Made by a program: the position numbers and the translations under genes. From NCBI RefSeq assembly GCF_900112155.1, contig NZ_FOKQ01000028.1, forward strand, positions 1 to 56,693: a stretch of 56,693 nt of DNA, in the 5' to 3' direction. Below the pieces are notes generated by a model. That model made no database searches. It saw only the letters and a program-made list of their open reading frames with translations, and was not told the DNA's origin. The stretch is from Hominimerdicola alba (GTDB taxonomy: Bacteria; Bacillota; Clostridia; Oscillospirales; Ruminococcaceae). Below are positions 1 through 7,157 of the stretch, one piece after another. How positions within the stretch are numbered: position 1 is the stretch's first letter; every line of letters starts with the position of its first letter.

Positions 1-209
1 TTTCCGCTCTTTTCCATGATCCCGGTGATCCATTCAAAAAAGCCTGCGAATCCTTCTGCGTCATTTGTGAACACATAGGCCTTCTTTGAATACTCCATCC
101 CTCTCCAGTCAAATGCTCTGGCATAGTGCTTTTCGCTGCCTACATCGATCCCGACAATTATTTTTTCTTCTCCTACTTGCAAAATCTTTTCATTTTGTGT
201 ATAATACAT
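1..209 (-). CDS. IS110-family transposase, N-terminal part (cut by window edge)
   Basis: The N-terminal 69 codons of a DEDD-type recombinase begin at the ATG at 209 and run off the left edge. The reading holds the family's first catalytic block, IIVGIDVGSEKHYARAFDW (about residues 18-36), where the Asp of GIDVG is the first acidic residue of the RuvC-like site. A good Shine-Dalgarno (AAAGGTG) lies 9 bases upstream of the ATG. IS110 enzymes move circular copies without terminal inverted repeats and are guided by a structured bridge RNA from a non-coding end. Whether the element is intact cannot be judged here. Family call is confident; subgroup (IS110 or IS1111) is not resolved. Confidence 0.85.
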   Translation of the reverse strand, partial: MYYTQNEKILQVGEEKIIVGIDVGSEKHYARAFDWRGMEYSKKAYVFTNDAEGFAGFFEWITGIMEKSG

Positions 210-893
210 ATAGAGGACACCTTTCTGTAGTTTGTATTACTAACTTTCGCATCGTCAGTATTTACATTCTACACTGAGGTGTTCTTTTTTGCAACCCCTT
301 GATTTGTTTGGTTACAGGAAGCTCCATTAAATATAATAACAATAAAAAAATGTTATAAATCCCTCGTTTTTTGTATTATACAACGAAATTTGTATTTTGT
401 CAATTTATGTAATCGATTAACAATTTAAATAATTTAAGTATTTTGAGTAAAAATTAATTGAATATAATTGCAATTCACAAAGTTAGCAGTGAATCTCAAA
501 TGTTCCGTACAGAACATTTGTTTCTTTGCGATTAACGCCCTGAAATACAAGGTCAGAAGTTTGGTTACTTGAGCTTAATGTAATTTGATAGTTTCATATA
601 GTTATATCATTGAGTAAATATTTCATCGCTGAGATGTATACTCATAATGAAGAAATGTCTGGCGGGATTTGTTGGGATAGTCGGATATTGACTGTGGTCG
701 GTAGATTGCAAGTTTTCGCACATCGTTCCTTGGGTCGAGAAATCAACTAACAGCGACTGGGTTGTACGTGAAGAACTGCCATTGATTTCAGACACGACAA
801 AATTATTCTGCGAATAGTTTGTGCGGCGGCATACGGTCGCACACTTTGGTATACGTTGGCTTGCAAGCATTCACCACTCACTCCTCGGGTTGA
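210..893. other. Gene-free stretch between the IS110 gene and the palindromic element
   Basis: No gene is supported here. The first 100 bases upstream of the transposase contain an inverted pair (ACACCT near 216, AGGTGT near 278) that may belong to the IS non-coding end. From 330 to 480 the sequence is very AT-rich. A perfect 9-bp stem (CAAATGTTC, loop CGTACA, GAACATTTG) lies at 497-520 without a following T-run. A GAAATCAA at 739 faces TTGATTTC at 782, resembling the hairpin at 894-922. Confidence 0.5.
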
Positions 894-1190
894 GAAATCA
901 ACGAGCTATCGCCGTTGATTTCGGGCGCGGCAATATTTTTACGGACATAGAAAGAGCGTGGACGATTGTATTGTCCACGCTCGGATTTTTGTAGCGGTGA
1001 CTGCGTCGACCGCGTGCCGCGCCCTTTTGACATGGTCGGTAGTTTGTTTTTCTCTTATAGGTCGCTGTGCATTTTGGTTTCGTGCCTTGATGCGAGGGCT
1101 CTGCCCTTAACAGTCAGCGTTGCTGACTGTGGCTCCTCGCAAGCCTTTCGCGAAAGGCTTGAGCCAAAGCTCCCTTCCTTGGCATATTTC
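894..1190. repeat. Composite nested-palindrome element, copy 1
   Basis: A chain of hairpins. GAAATCAAC (894-902) pairs with GTTGATTTC (914-922). GGGCGCGGCA (923-932) pairs with TGCCGCGCCC (1015-1024) and encloses a 10-bp stem, GAGCGTGGAC (954-963) with GTCCACGCTC (973-982), followed by T5. Next comes CAGTCAGC/GCTGACTG (1111-1129) and then a perfect 22-bp palindrome at 1140-1161 with half CAAGCCTTTCG. Bases 1138-1172 are identical to 47303-47337, and the outer arms and central GAGCGT...ACGCTC stem recur at 47133-47212. It looks like a dispersed intergenic repeat (MITE or REP-like) or a structured RNA. It lies just downstream of the thiamine operon terminator. Confidence 0.7.
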
Positions 1191-1205
1191 TCGAGCTTGC
1201 TTTGT

Positions 1206-1245
1206 AAAAATAATCTCCCATCGGTCGCATTGACCAATGGAAGAT
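1206..1245 (-). terminator. Terminator of the thiamine salvage operon
   Basis: On the minus strand a 14-bp stem (arms 232-245 and 213-226 of the 1.2 kb line, that is 1232-1245 and 1213-1226, two G-U pairs) closes a five-base loop and is followed by a T-rich run ending at 1206. It begins 8 bases past the tenA stop codon. Confidence 0.8.
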
Positions 1246-1252
1246 CATTTAC

Positions 1253-1924
1253 TTATTTTTCTTCGTGTTTTGCCGAAATAAATATATTCCAGAACCGTGT
1301 CTCATAATGAGCGCATTTTTCAAATATTTCGCAGAGCTTTTCTTCCTCCGCATGGGAGATATCTTTCGCCACGCGGTCAAGAATATCTATCCAGCGCTGA
1401 TTTGCTTCACTATATTCTTCTGATGTGTACGCGCTGAACCAATCGGTATAAGGTGAGCTTTCAAGCTTTTCACCGTACCTGTCAGCAACTTTCCGTGCGA
1501 TGTAGGCATAGCTCCATGAGCACTGTAAGAGGGCTGTAATGCCGTAGATAAGGCTCTCTTTTGCTTTGTCCATCATATAGGTCAGGTACTCTTCGCTGTC
1601 AGGAGCTTTTTCAGTGCTGCTTATTTCTTCATCGGTTATGCCGAGAACTTTCATGTTCGGCACATGGACGGTGTCTTTTTCAAAGCGGGTGCTGTCTGCT
1701 GCTTTTTTCAGGAAGTTCGCAACTTCGGCATCCTCTGCCTGTTCTCGCATAAATTCGAGTATACCGATATAGTCGATCAGGTAGCAGTGATCCTGAAGCA
1801 TATATGCGCGGTATTTTTCTTCATCGAGAGTTCCCTCAGCCATGGCGGAAACGAAATAGTTTTCAGATTCCTTGTCCCATAGGGGCTTGGCTCTTTCATA
1901 TAATTTTTCGGATAATTTCGACAT
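1253..1924 (-). CDS. tenA: TenA family aminopyrimidine aminohydrolase (thiaminase II)
   Basis: TenA hydrolyses amino-HMP derivatives from degraded thiamine to HMP, which ThiD then phosphorylates, so the gene fits a salvage operon. The 223-residue length matches the family. Cys135 in LLQCSW sits at the same number as the catalytic Cys of Bacillus subtilis TenA. Glu208 in CAHYETRFW matches the conserved catalytic glutamate, and Asp45 in LQDHCYL matches the pyrimidine-binding aspartate. It is the last gene of the operon, 9 bases after the methyltransferase stop, and a terminator follows immediately. Some TenA proteins lack the Cys and have other activities, but this one keeps the classical set. 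Confidence 0.93.
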   Translation of the reverse strand: MSKLSEKLYERAKPLWDKESENYFVSAMAEGTLDEEKYRAYMLQDHCYLIDYIGILEFMREQAEDAEVANFLKKAADSTRFEKDTVHVPNMKVLGITDEEISSTEKAPDSEEYLTYMMDKAKESLIYGITALLQCSWSYAYIARKVADRYGEKLESSPYTDWFSAYTSEEYSEANQRWIDILDRVAKDISHAEEEKLCEIFEKCAHYETRFWNIFISAKHEEK

Positions 1925-1933
1925 TTTGACCCC

Positions 1934-2638
1934 TTATTTTTCAGCGATTATCGCAACATATCCGCCGCTCTTGTAGCCATCGGAAACTTCCTCGGGCTCT
2001 TCGTTGGTGTACATGGGGTTCTTAACGAGGGTCTGGTAGAATGAGAATTTTGTTATACCCAGCTCTTTCAGAACGCCTATCTTCTCTTCGGTGGAGTGCC
2101 ATACACCGGAAGAAGCCAGTTCGATGGGGTAGGGGAGACCGGGCATTGTGCCCTTGAGGTACTCGTGGTCGTAAGTTCCAAGGCTCTTTCCGAGGAGATA
2201 CATAAAGCCGAATGCGCTCTCCTTGGGTACATCGAGGAGTATCAGCTTGCCGCCGTCTTTCAGGGCTGCAAGGCTCTTTTTGTAAACAGGTGTGAGGTCT
2301 TCCATATAGCTGGAGCTTCCGTTGAAATAGATGATATCATACTTGTTTTCGGGCAGGTCGATGTCTTCGATAAGTCCGTAGCATATAACGTTAACACCGC
2401 GCTTTTCTGCTATCTGACCCATATCCTTTGAGGGTTCGATACCCTCGATACCCGAATTGTCGATGAAACTTTCAAACAGACCGCTTCCGCAGCCTACGGA
2501 CAGAAGCTTCTTGCCCGATATATCGCCGAGAACTTTTTTGAAGAGTCTCAGTTCGCTCTCAAAAAGGTTTGAATTTTCTTTGAACCAGTAATCGTACTGA
2601 TCTGCATAACCGTCGAATTTCTGCTTGATGTTTTCCAT
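1934..2638 (-). CDS. Class I SAM-dependent methyltransferase in the thiamine operon
   Basis: A 234-residue Rossmann-fold methyltransferase. Motif I is KLLSVGCGSGLFESF (about residues 44-58), the SAM-binding glycine loop. An acidic residue follows in GIEPS, and the central strand carries YDIIYFNGSSS and GGKLILLDVP. The substrate cannot be read from sequence. It lies between thiD (21 bases upstream) and tenA (9 bases downstream) with a strong ribosome site (GGAGGAAAG), so it is co-transcribed with thiamine salvage. No methylation step is known in that pathway. It might act on a thiamine breakdown product or be a bystander. Confidence 0.85.
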   Translation of the reverse strand: MENIKQKFDGYADQYDYWFKENSNLFESELRLFKKVLGDISGKKLLSVGCGSGLFESFIDNSGIEGIEPSKDMGQIAEKRGVNVICYGLIEDIDLPENKYDIIYFNGSSSYMEDLTPVYKKSLAALKDGGKLILLDVPKESAFGFMYLLGKSLGTYDHEYLKGTMPGLPYPIELASSGVWHSTEEKIGVLKELGITKFSFYQTLVKNPMYTNEEPEEVSDGYKSGGYVAIIAEK

Positions 2639-2659
2639 TTTTCTTTCCTCCGTGTGATC

Positions 2660-3448
2660 TTAATTCAATATAAATGCGTGATCCATAGGACCGCTGCCTT
2701 TTCCGAGATCCAGCTGTGCCGCAAGTGCTCCCGAAATGTAGTTCTTAGCCTTTTCTACAGCATTTTCAAGGCTTTCGCCCTTGGCAAGATTTGCAGCTAT
2801 GGCACTTGAAAGTGTACAGCCTGTGCCGTGGGTGTTGGGATTATCGATCCTTTTGCCCCTGAACCACTTTGCGCCGTTTTCATTGTAAAGCAGGTCATTG
2901 GCATCGCTGATGCGGTGTCCGCCCTTGCAGAGAACTGCACAGCCGAATTTTTCATAGATAAGCTTTGCGGCAGCCACCATTTCATCTTCGCAGGTGATCT
3001 TCATATCAGCGAGAACTTCTGCTTCGGGGATATTCGGGGTGATGACGCAGGCAATTGGAAGAAGGCTTTTTTTCAGTTCTTCGATGGCACTGTCGTCTAT
3101 CAGCTTTGCGCCGCTGGTAGCCACCATAACGGGATCGACAACTATATTTTTAGCTTTGTACTTTTCAAGACTTTCCGCGATCACACGGATAAGGCTGACT
3201 GATGAAACCATGCCGATCTTTACAGCGTCTGGGAAGATATCCTCGAAGATAGCCTCCAGCTGCTGCTGTAAAAATTCGGGAGTGGATTCGAGTATCCCTG
3301 TTACGCCTGTAGTATTCTGGGCAGTAAGTGCGGTGATAGCGCTCATGGCGTATACACCGTTCATGGTCATTGTTTTCAGATCAGCCTGAATACCGGCGCC
3401 TCCGCTGCAGTCGCTTCCTGCAACGGTCAATGCTGTTTTCTTTTTCAT
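2660..3448 (-). CDS. thiD: Hydroxymethylpyrimidine (phosphate) kinase ThiD
   Basis: ThiD phosphorylates HMP and HMP-P to HMP-PP, the pyrimidine partner for ThiE. The N-terminal AGSDCSGGAGIQADLKT is the substrate-binding block of the ribokinase-like family, and NTHGTGCTLSSAIAANLA near the C-terminus holds the anion hole and catalytic Asp/Gly region (GTGC; here Cys follows the Gly). The length of 262 residues is typical. The ATG at 3448 is chosen over the one at 3454 because the GGAG site is 8 bases from the former and only 2 from the latter. About 300 bases with tandem repeats separate it from thiE upstream, so it may be transcribed by read-through or by its own weak promoter. Confidence 0.95.
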   Translation of the reverse strand: MKKKTALTVAGSDCSGGAGIQADLKTMTMNGVYAMSAITALTAQNTTGVTGILESTPEFLQQQLEAIFEDIFPDAVKIGMVSSVSLIRVIAESLEKYKAKNIVVDPVMVATSGAKLIDDSAIEELKKSLLPIACVITPNIPEAEVLADMKITCEDEMVAAAKLIYEKFGCAVLCKGGHRISDANDLLYNENGAKWFRGKRIDNPNTHGTGCTLSSAIAANLAKGESLENAVEKAKNYISGALAAQLDLGKGSGPMDHAFILN

Positions 3449-3454
3449 TATCAT

Positions 3455-3749
3455 AACTCCTTTCAGGTTTCAGATAAAGCATTGTTTTATATAGTAAAAT
3501 ACATTAGAAATTGCGCTTTGTGAACGAGTAAAAGTTGGATATATGCTTTTGCGAAGTTCGCAAATCTGCAATTTCAATGTTGTTTACTATATGCGGCATA
3601 AGGTGGTGCCCCCGATATGCCGCCGTATACGTGATAATGCGACCGCATATTTTCGTATCGGTTTGTATGCTTTCGTATACGTGATAATGCGACCGTATAT
3701 TTTCGTATCGGTTTGTATACTTTCGTATACCCGATGATACGACCGTTTA
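3455..3749. other. Intergenic region thiE-thiD
   Basis: A gap of 295 bases inside an otherwise tight operon. It contains the 50-bp tandem repeat described separately and no convincing open reading frame. No clear -35/-10 pair for thiD was found. Confidence 0.6.
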
Positions 3750-3750
3750 T
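3623..3750. repeat. 50-bp tandem repeat, about 2.5 copies
   Basis: Copies start at 3623 and 3673 with a partial one at 3723, exact period 50. Each full unit contains the palindrome CGTATACG, then ATAATGCGACCG, then TTTTCGTATCGGTTTGTA. Copies 1 and 2 differ at two transitions only. Copy 1 holds the 12-mer ATGCGACCGCAT (3637-3648), which recurs inside genes elsewhere in the window. The third copy decays next to the thiE stop codon. Confidence 0.9.
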
Positions 3751-4388
3751 TATCTTACCATTTCCTCGGATAATTTTCTGAGTTCACGGCACTCGCTTTC
3801 GATATCCTCAGCGGAGAATATGGCGCTGACAAGTGCTACGCCGTCAACGTTTGTGCCTTTTAGCTTATGGATATTGCCCTTGCCGATGCCTCCGATGGCA
3901 ACCACAGGGATATCCACCGCATCACATATATCGCGCAGGGTATCCATTGGCAGTACACTTGCATCAGCCTTTGTGGATGTTGAGAACATCGCGCCTACAC
4001 CGAGACAGTCTGCACCTGCGGCAACAGCTTCAAGAGCTTCGTCTACGGTATGCACGGACACACCTATCATCATATCATCGCCAACACGCTCGCGGACTTT
4101 AGCGGCAGCCATATCCTCCTGACCAACGTGGATACCGTCGGCTTTGCATTTTACGGCTACGTCCACGTTATCATTTATGAAGAAGGGTACACCGTACTTT
4201 TTGCAGAGGGAGGAAATCTCGATTGCTTCGGCGAGAAAATCTTCGTCGGAAAGCTCCTTTTCACGAAGCTGAACACAGGTCACGCCACCTTTAAGGGCGA
4301 GCTCCACCTGCTGATAAAGGGTCATATCTCCCAGCCAAGCTCTGTCTGTAACAGCGTAGAGCAGCATCATATTTTTATCGCACTTCAT
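3750..4388 (-). CDS. thiE: Thiamine-phosphate synthase ThiE
   Basis: ThiE joins HMP-PP and thiazole phosphate to make thiamine phosphate. The 212-residue TIM barrel shows the expected blocks: CVQLREKELSDEDF, FFINDNVDVAVKCKADGIHVG with GQEDM, GVGAMFSTSTKADA, and PVVAIGGIG for the phosphate site. The ATG at 4388 overlaps the last 14 bases of thiM, with GGAG about 7 bases upstream, which suggests translational coupling. The stop codon touches the partial third copy of the 50-bp repeat. Confidence 0.95.
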   Translation of the reverse strand: MKCDKNMMLLYAVTDRAWLGDMTLYQQVELALKGGVTCVQLREKELSDEDFLAEAIEISSLCKKYGVPFFINDNVDVAVKCKADGIHVGQEDMAAAKVRERVGDDMMIGVSVHTVDEALEAVAAGADCLGVGAMFSTSTKADASVLPMDTLRDICDAVDIPVVAIGGIGKGNIHKLKGTNVDGVALVSAIFSAEDIESECRELRKLSEEMVR

Positions 4389-5196
4389 ATTTTGCTCCTT
4401 TCTCCAGCGCCTCGGGAGTCATGTTGTATATTGCATCGATGATGTAGTTTCTGTATGTGGAGTTGCCATCCTTGTCGGAAAGCCTCTCGTGTGCAACTTC
4501 ACCAGCATATCCCATAGTGCATACTGCGGCTACAACGGCTTCAAGAGGGTTATCGGGATTGGCGGTGATGAAAGCAGTGGTCATGGCTGAAAGCTGACAG
4601 CCTGTGCCTGTTATTGAAGACATCATGGGATGACCGTTGCGGATAACATAGGCTTTTTCGGCATCGGATACGATATCGATAGCCCCTGTAATGGCAATGA
4701 CCGCACCTGTTTTTTCAGCGAGTTTCTTGGTGAAAGCTATTACGCTGTCAAGATTTTCCTCGGTGACTTTATCTGCGGCATCTGCATCAACGCCTTTGGT
4801 AGTACCGCCTACGGAAGCAAGGGTCTTTATCTCGGAGATATTGCCGCGTATGCAGGTGAATTTTATCTCATCCAGAAGCTTGCAGGCAGTCTCAGTCCTG
4901 AGTTTTGATGCGCCCGCACCCACAGGGTCAAGAAGAACAGGGTGTCCAAGTTCATTTGCCTTTTTGCCCGCAAGGAACATCGAGGGTATAGTGTTATGGT
5001 TCAGCGTGCCTATATTGATATTCAGACCGCCGCAGATAGCGGTTATCTCGGCTGCTTCGCCCTCATCGTCTGCCATGATGGGAGAAGCCCCGCAGGCGAG
5101 AATGATATTTGCGCAGTCATTGACTGTGACGTAGTTTGTGATATTATGTATCAGCGGACATTTTTTTCTGACATTTTCCAGCATAGTCCCCAGCAT
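4375..5196 (-). CDS. thiM: Hydroxyethylthiazole kinase ThiM
   Basis: ThiM phosphorylates salvaged hydroxyethylthiazole for ThiE. Recognisable blocks are PLIHNITNYVTVNDCANI and ACGASPIMADD at the N-terminus, LDPVGAGAS in the middle, and SSITGTGCQLSAMT, the anion-hole and catalytic loop. The ATG at 5196 follows AGGAGGTATCATT closely. An in-frame upstream ATG at 5238 lies inside the T-run of the riboswitch terminator and is rejected. The product is 273 residues. It is the first gene of the operon, directly below the TPP riboswitch. Neither thiC nor thiG is nearby, so the operon is for salvage. Confidence 0.95.
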   Translation of the reverse strand: MLGTMLENVRKKCPLIHNITNYVTVNDCANIILACGASPIMADDEGEAAEITAICGGLNINIGTLNHNTIPSMFLAGKKANELGHPVLLDPVGAGASKLRTETACKLLDEIKFTCIRGNISEIKTLASVGGTTKGVDADAADKVTEENLDSVIAFTKKLAEKTGAVIAITGAIDIVSDAEKAYVIRNGHPMMSSITGTGCQLSAMTTAFITANPDNPLEAVVAAVCTMGYAGEVAHERLSDKDGNSTYRNYIIDAIYNMTPEALEKGAKYEVR

Positions 5197-5238
5197 AATG
5201 ATACCTCCTGAATTAATTCTAGGTGCGGATATAGGCAC

Positions 5239-5268
5239 AAAAAAAGGCGGTACCTGTTTGATACCTCC
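5239..5268 (-). terminator. Riboswitch-controlled terminator ahead of thiM
   Basis: On the minus strand GGAGGTATC pairs with GGTACCGCC (8 of 9 positions including G-U) over a five-base loop and is followed by seven T. Its position between the TPP aptamer and thiM makes it the expression platform. The 5' arm contains the same AGGAGGTATCA that serves as the thiM ribosome site 60 bases downstream. Confidence 0.85.
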
Positions 5269-5279
5269 TGTAAAAAATC

Positions 5280-5362
5280 GCTTTATGACTTCCTACAGCG
5301 GCATTATCCGCATTAGGTCTAAGGGTTCTCAGCCCAATGATATGAGCTTCCCTTTATATATA
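5280..5362 (-). promoter_or_regulatory. TPP riboswitch (thi box)
   Basis: The minus strand carries the thi-box signatures in order: GGGCTGAGAACCCTTAGACC (pyrimidine-sensing helix region), then GCGGATAATGCCGC with GTAGGAAG (pyrophosphate-sensing region). When TPP is bound, the downstream terminator is expected to form and shut off thiM-thiE-thiD-tenA. Exact aptamer ends are approximate because helix P1 was not resolved by eye. Confidence 0.93.
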
Positions 5363-5370
5363 ACATTATT

Positions 5371-5399
5371 ATTATACCGCTATCCGAAGGAAAAGTCAA
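5371..5399 (-). promoter_or_regulatory. Promoter of the thiamine operon
   Basis: TTGACT, 17 bases, TATAAT on the minus strand, placing the transcript start just ahead of the thi box. Confidence 0.85.
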
Positions 5400-5455
5400 C
5401 ACATTTGTATTAACAATGATATTTGATACACGTTCACGTTTTTTAGTTTACCGTA

Positions 5456-5484
5456 TTGAAAAGAAAGGATGATTATGGTATAAT
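5456..5484 (+). promoter_or_regulatory. Promoter of the 141-aa membrane protein gene
   Basis: TTGAAA, 17 bases ending TGG, TATAAT. It lies 70 bases upstream of the ATG at 5554 and is divergent from the thiamine promoter. Confidence 0.75.
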
Positions 5485-5553
5485 CGATAATGTAAGTAAG
5501 GGAAGATATCATTTGTACTTGACGCAGTTTGTATATAGAGGTAGAAATCAATT

Positions 5554-5979
5554 ATGAGTAAGTTCAGGATACCTAAGATCAATTCCATTCATTTTGGGGC
5601 GGCATGGATAGTATTATCTTTGGTCGTCGGGTTACTGCTGCCTGCTGTTATCAGGATAATTACAGGTGTTTTCTATTGGAAAATGAGTATTATCGGGGGA
5701 GTTATCCTTTTAGGATTTATCATAGTATTCTGCATTGAAATGAAACAGGATCATGGCAAGAATCCTTACTACGAGCGATACCTCAGCGAAGACATACCAT
5801 TTGACCCCGATAAACAGACAGCTGTGATAAAATGCAGTATCTGTACAGGTGAGCAGATAGCAGGTTTCAAGAATAAAGAAGACGGTCATTTCACTGAGGT
5901 AATGCTGATAAGAGATGCTGATGATCTGGCAAAGTTTAAAGAAATATACAAAATTGAAGAGATAAAAAAGGTATACTGA
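5554..5979 (+). CDS. Small two-TM membrane protein, unknown function
   Basis: A 141-residue protein with two predicted membrane helices (about residues 15-37 and 42-62) and a soluble C-terminal half. The C-terminal part contains AVIKCSICTGEQIAGFKN and GHFTEVMLIRDADDLAKF, a pattern I associate with short uncharacterised proteins of Clostridia, but no activity follows from it. The CSIC pair could hint at redox or metal binding; this is speculative. It has its own promoter and is followed 128 bases later by a lacI gene with a separate promoter. Confidence 0.7.
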   Translation: MSKFRIPKINSIHFGAAWIVLSLVVGLLLPAVIRIITGVFYWKMSIIGGVILLGFIIVFCIEMKQDHGKNPYYERYLSEDIPFDPDKQTAVIKCSICTGEQIAGFKNKEDGHFTEVMLIRDADDLAKFKEIYKIEEIKKVY

Positions 5980-6030
5980 GAAACTGGTCGTTTCATGCAT
6001 AGCGTATGTGTGAAAATGTTGCACGGTGTC

Positions 6031-6059
6031 TTTACTTTTGAGTTGAAGTATGGTATAAT
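6031..6059 (+). promoter_or_regulatory. Promoter of the LacI-family gene
   Basis: TTTACT, 17 bases ending ATGG, TATAAT; an extended -10 compensates for the weaker -35. It lies 48 bases from the start codon. Confidence 0.65.
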
Positions 6060-6107
6060 ACGAATTAATAAATGAAGGATATATGATACTACTGAAAGGA
6101 GTAAGTT

Positions 6108-7106
6108 ATGAGCGCTACTATAAAGGACGTTGCAAGAGAAGCTGGTGTCTCGGTGGCTACGGTCTCAAGGGTACTCAACGGAAGCTGTAATGTATCTGAG
6201 GATTCGACTGCCAGAGTGAATGACGCTATCAAGAAACTGCATTATTCTCCTAATTTTCTCGGCAGAAACCTGAGAAAATGTGAGACCAACGTTATCCTAT
6301 GCATAATGCCAACCTCGGAACACTCGCTGTATTCAAAGATAGTTACGGGTATGCAGAGGTATGCTTCAAAGCTCGGTTATGATATAATCACTGCGGTATC
6401 GGACAACACTGCTACAGCTGAAGCACGTCAGATGAATATGCTTTTCAACAGGACGGTGGATGGTGTGGTACTGCTTGGCACGATGTACGATGCGGATTCG
6501 CTGAACCGCCTTGCACAGAATTACGATATCGCGCTGTGCTGTGAGGGTGTGCCGGGGGCTGATGTGCTGACGGTGGCTGTTGACGATGAGAGCGGCGCTT
6601 TTGATGCTGTTACCGCACTTATCGAAAAGGGTCACAGGGATATCGCTTTTCTGGGAACGAAATCCGAGGCTATATCATCTACCGCTCGTGAGAACGGCTA
6701 CAAGATGGCTCTTGAAAAAGCGGGTATACCCTTCCGTGAGGAGCTTGTCTACCGCGACAGCTACGAATACAACTGCGGCACGGATGCTATGGATTATTTT
6801 GCAAATCTGGATAAAATGCCTACTGCTGTATTTGCGGTATCCGACCTGCTGGCTATCGCTGTGATACACCGTGCGTCTGAACTGGGTTTAACGGCAGGTA
6901 AGGATATCTCGGTCATGGGATTCGATAATATCACAATGTGCGAGATGATGCTGCCTACTGTTTCGACTGTTGAACAGCCATGTTTCAAGATGGGTGAGCT
7001 TGTCATTGAGAAGCTTATAGAGAATATCCATTCCACCGAAAAGGACAACAATTATTATACCGTTGATCACAAGGTTATCATGAGACAGTCCACTGGAGAT
7101 AAGTAA
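6108..7106 (+). CDS. LacI/GalR-family transcriptional regulator
   Basis: A 332-residue repressor-type protein. Residues 3-50 form the LacI helix-turn-helix and hinge (TIKDVAREAGVSVATVSRVL, then LHYSPNFLGRNL). The remainder is a periplasmic-binding-protein-like sensor domain, with DGVVLLGT, KGHRDIAFLGT, AVFAVSDLLAIAV and ISVMGFDNI as characteristic strands. Such proteins usually bind a sugar and control catabolic genes. No sugar operon is adjacent, so the target may be remote or the gene itself. The ATG follows GAAAGGAG by 6 bases. A strong terminator shared with the converging nfi operon follows directly. Confidence 0.93.
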   Translation: MSATIKDVAREAGVSVATVSRVLNGSCNVSEDSTARVNDAIKKLHYSPNFLGRNLRKCETNVILCIMPTSEHSLYSKIVTGMQRYASKLGYDIITAVSDNTATAEARQMNMLFNRTVDGVVLLGTMYDADSLNRLAQNYDIALCCEGVPGADVLTVAVDDESGAFDAVTALIEKGHRDIAFLGTKSEAISSTARENGYKMALEKAGIPFREELVYRDSYEYNCGTDAMDYFANLDKMPTAVFAVSDLLAIAVIHRASELGLTAGKDISVMGFDNITMCEMMLPTVSTVEQPCFKMGELVIEKLIENIHSTEKDNNYYTVDHKVIMRQSTGDK

Positions 7107-7111
7107 ATGAT

Positions 7112-7148
7112 AAAGGCACTTCTGTTGCGGAACAGAAGTGCCTTTTTG
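7112..7148. terminator. Bidirectional terminator between lacI-type gene and nfi operon
   Basis: AAAGGCACTTCTGTT pairs perfectly with AACAGAAGTGCCTTT over a four-base loop, with T-rich ends on both strands. It closes the plus-strand regulator and the minus-strand nfi operon. Its AAAGGCACTTC core recurs in the pepT/nadE terminator at 48633. Confidence 0.93.
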
Positions 7149-7157
7149 CGTGTGCGC

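Noticed and set aside
497-520. Terminator hairpin
   Set aside because: The stem is perfect but there is no T-run and no gene ends nearby.
607-1307. Open frames of 87 aa (minus) and 113 aa (plus) in the left gene-free region
   Set aside because: They lie across hairpins of the palindromic element, lack ribosome sites, and have implausible composition.
3623-3750. CRISPR-like array
   Set aside because: The 50-base units are contiguous tandem copies without unique spacers, and no cas genes are present.
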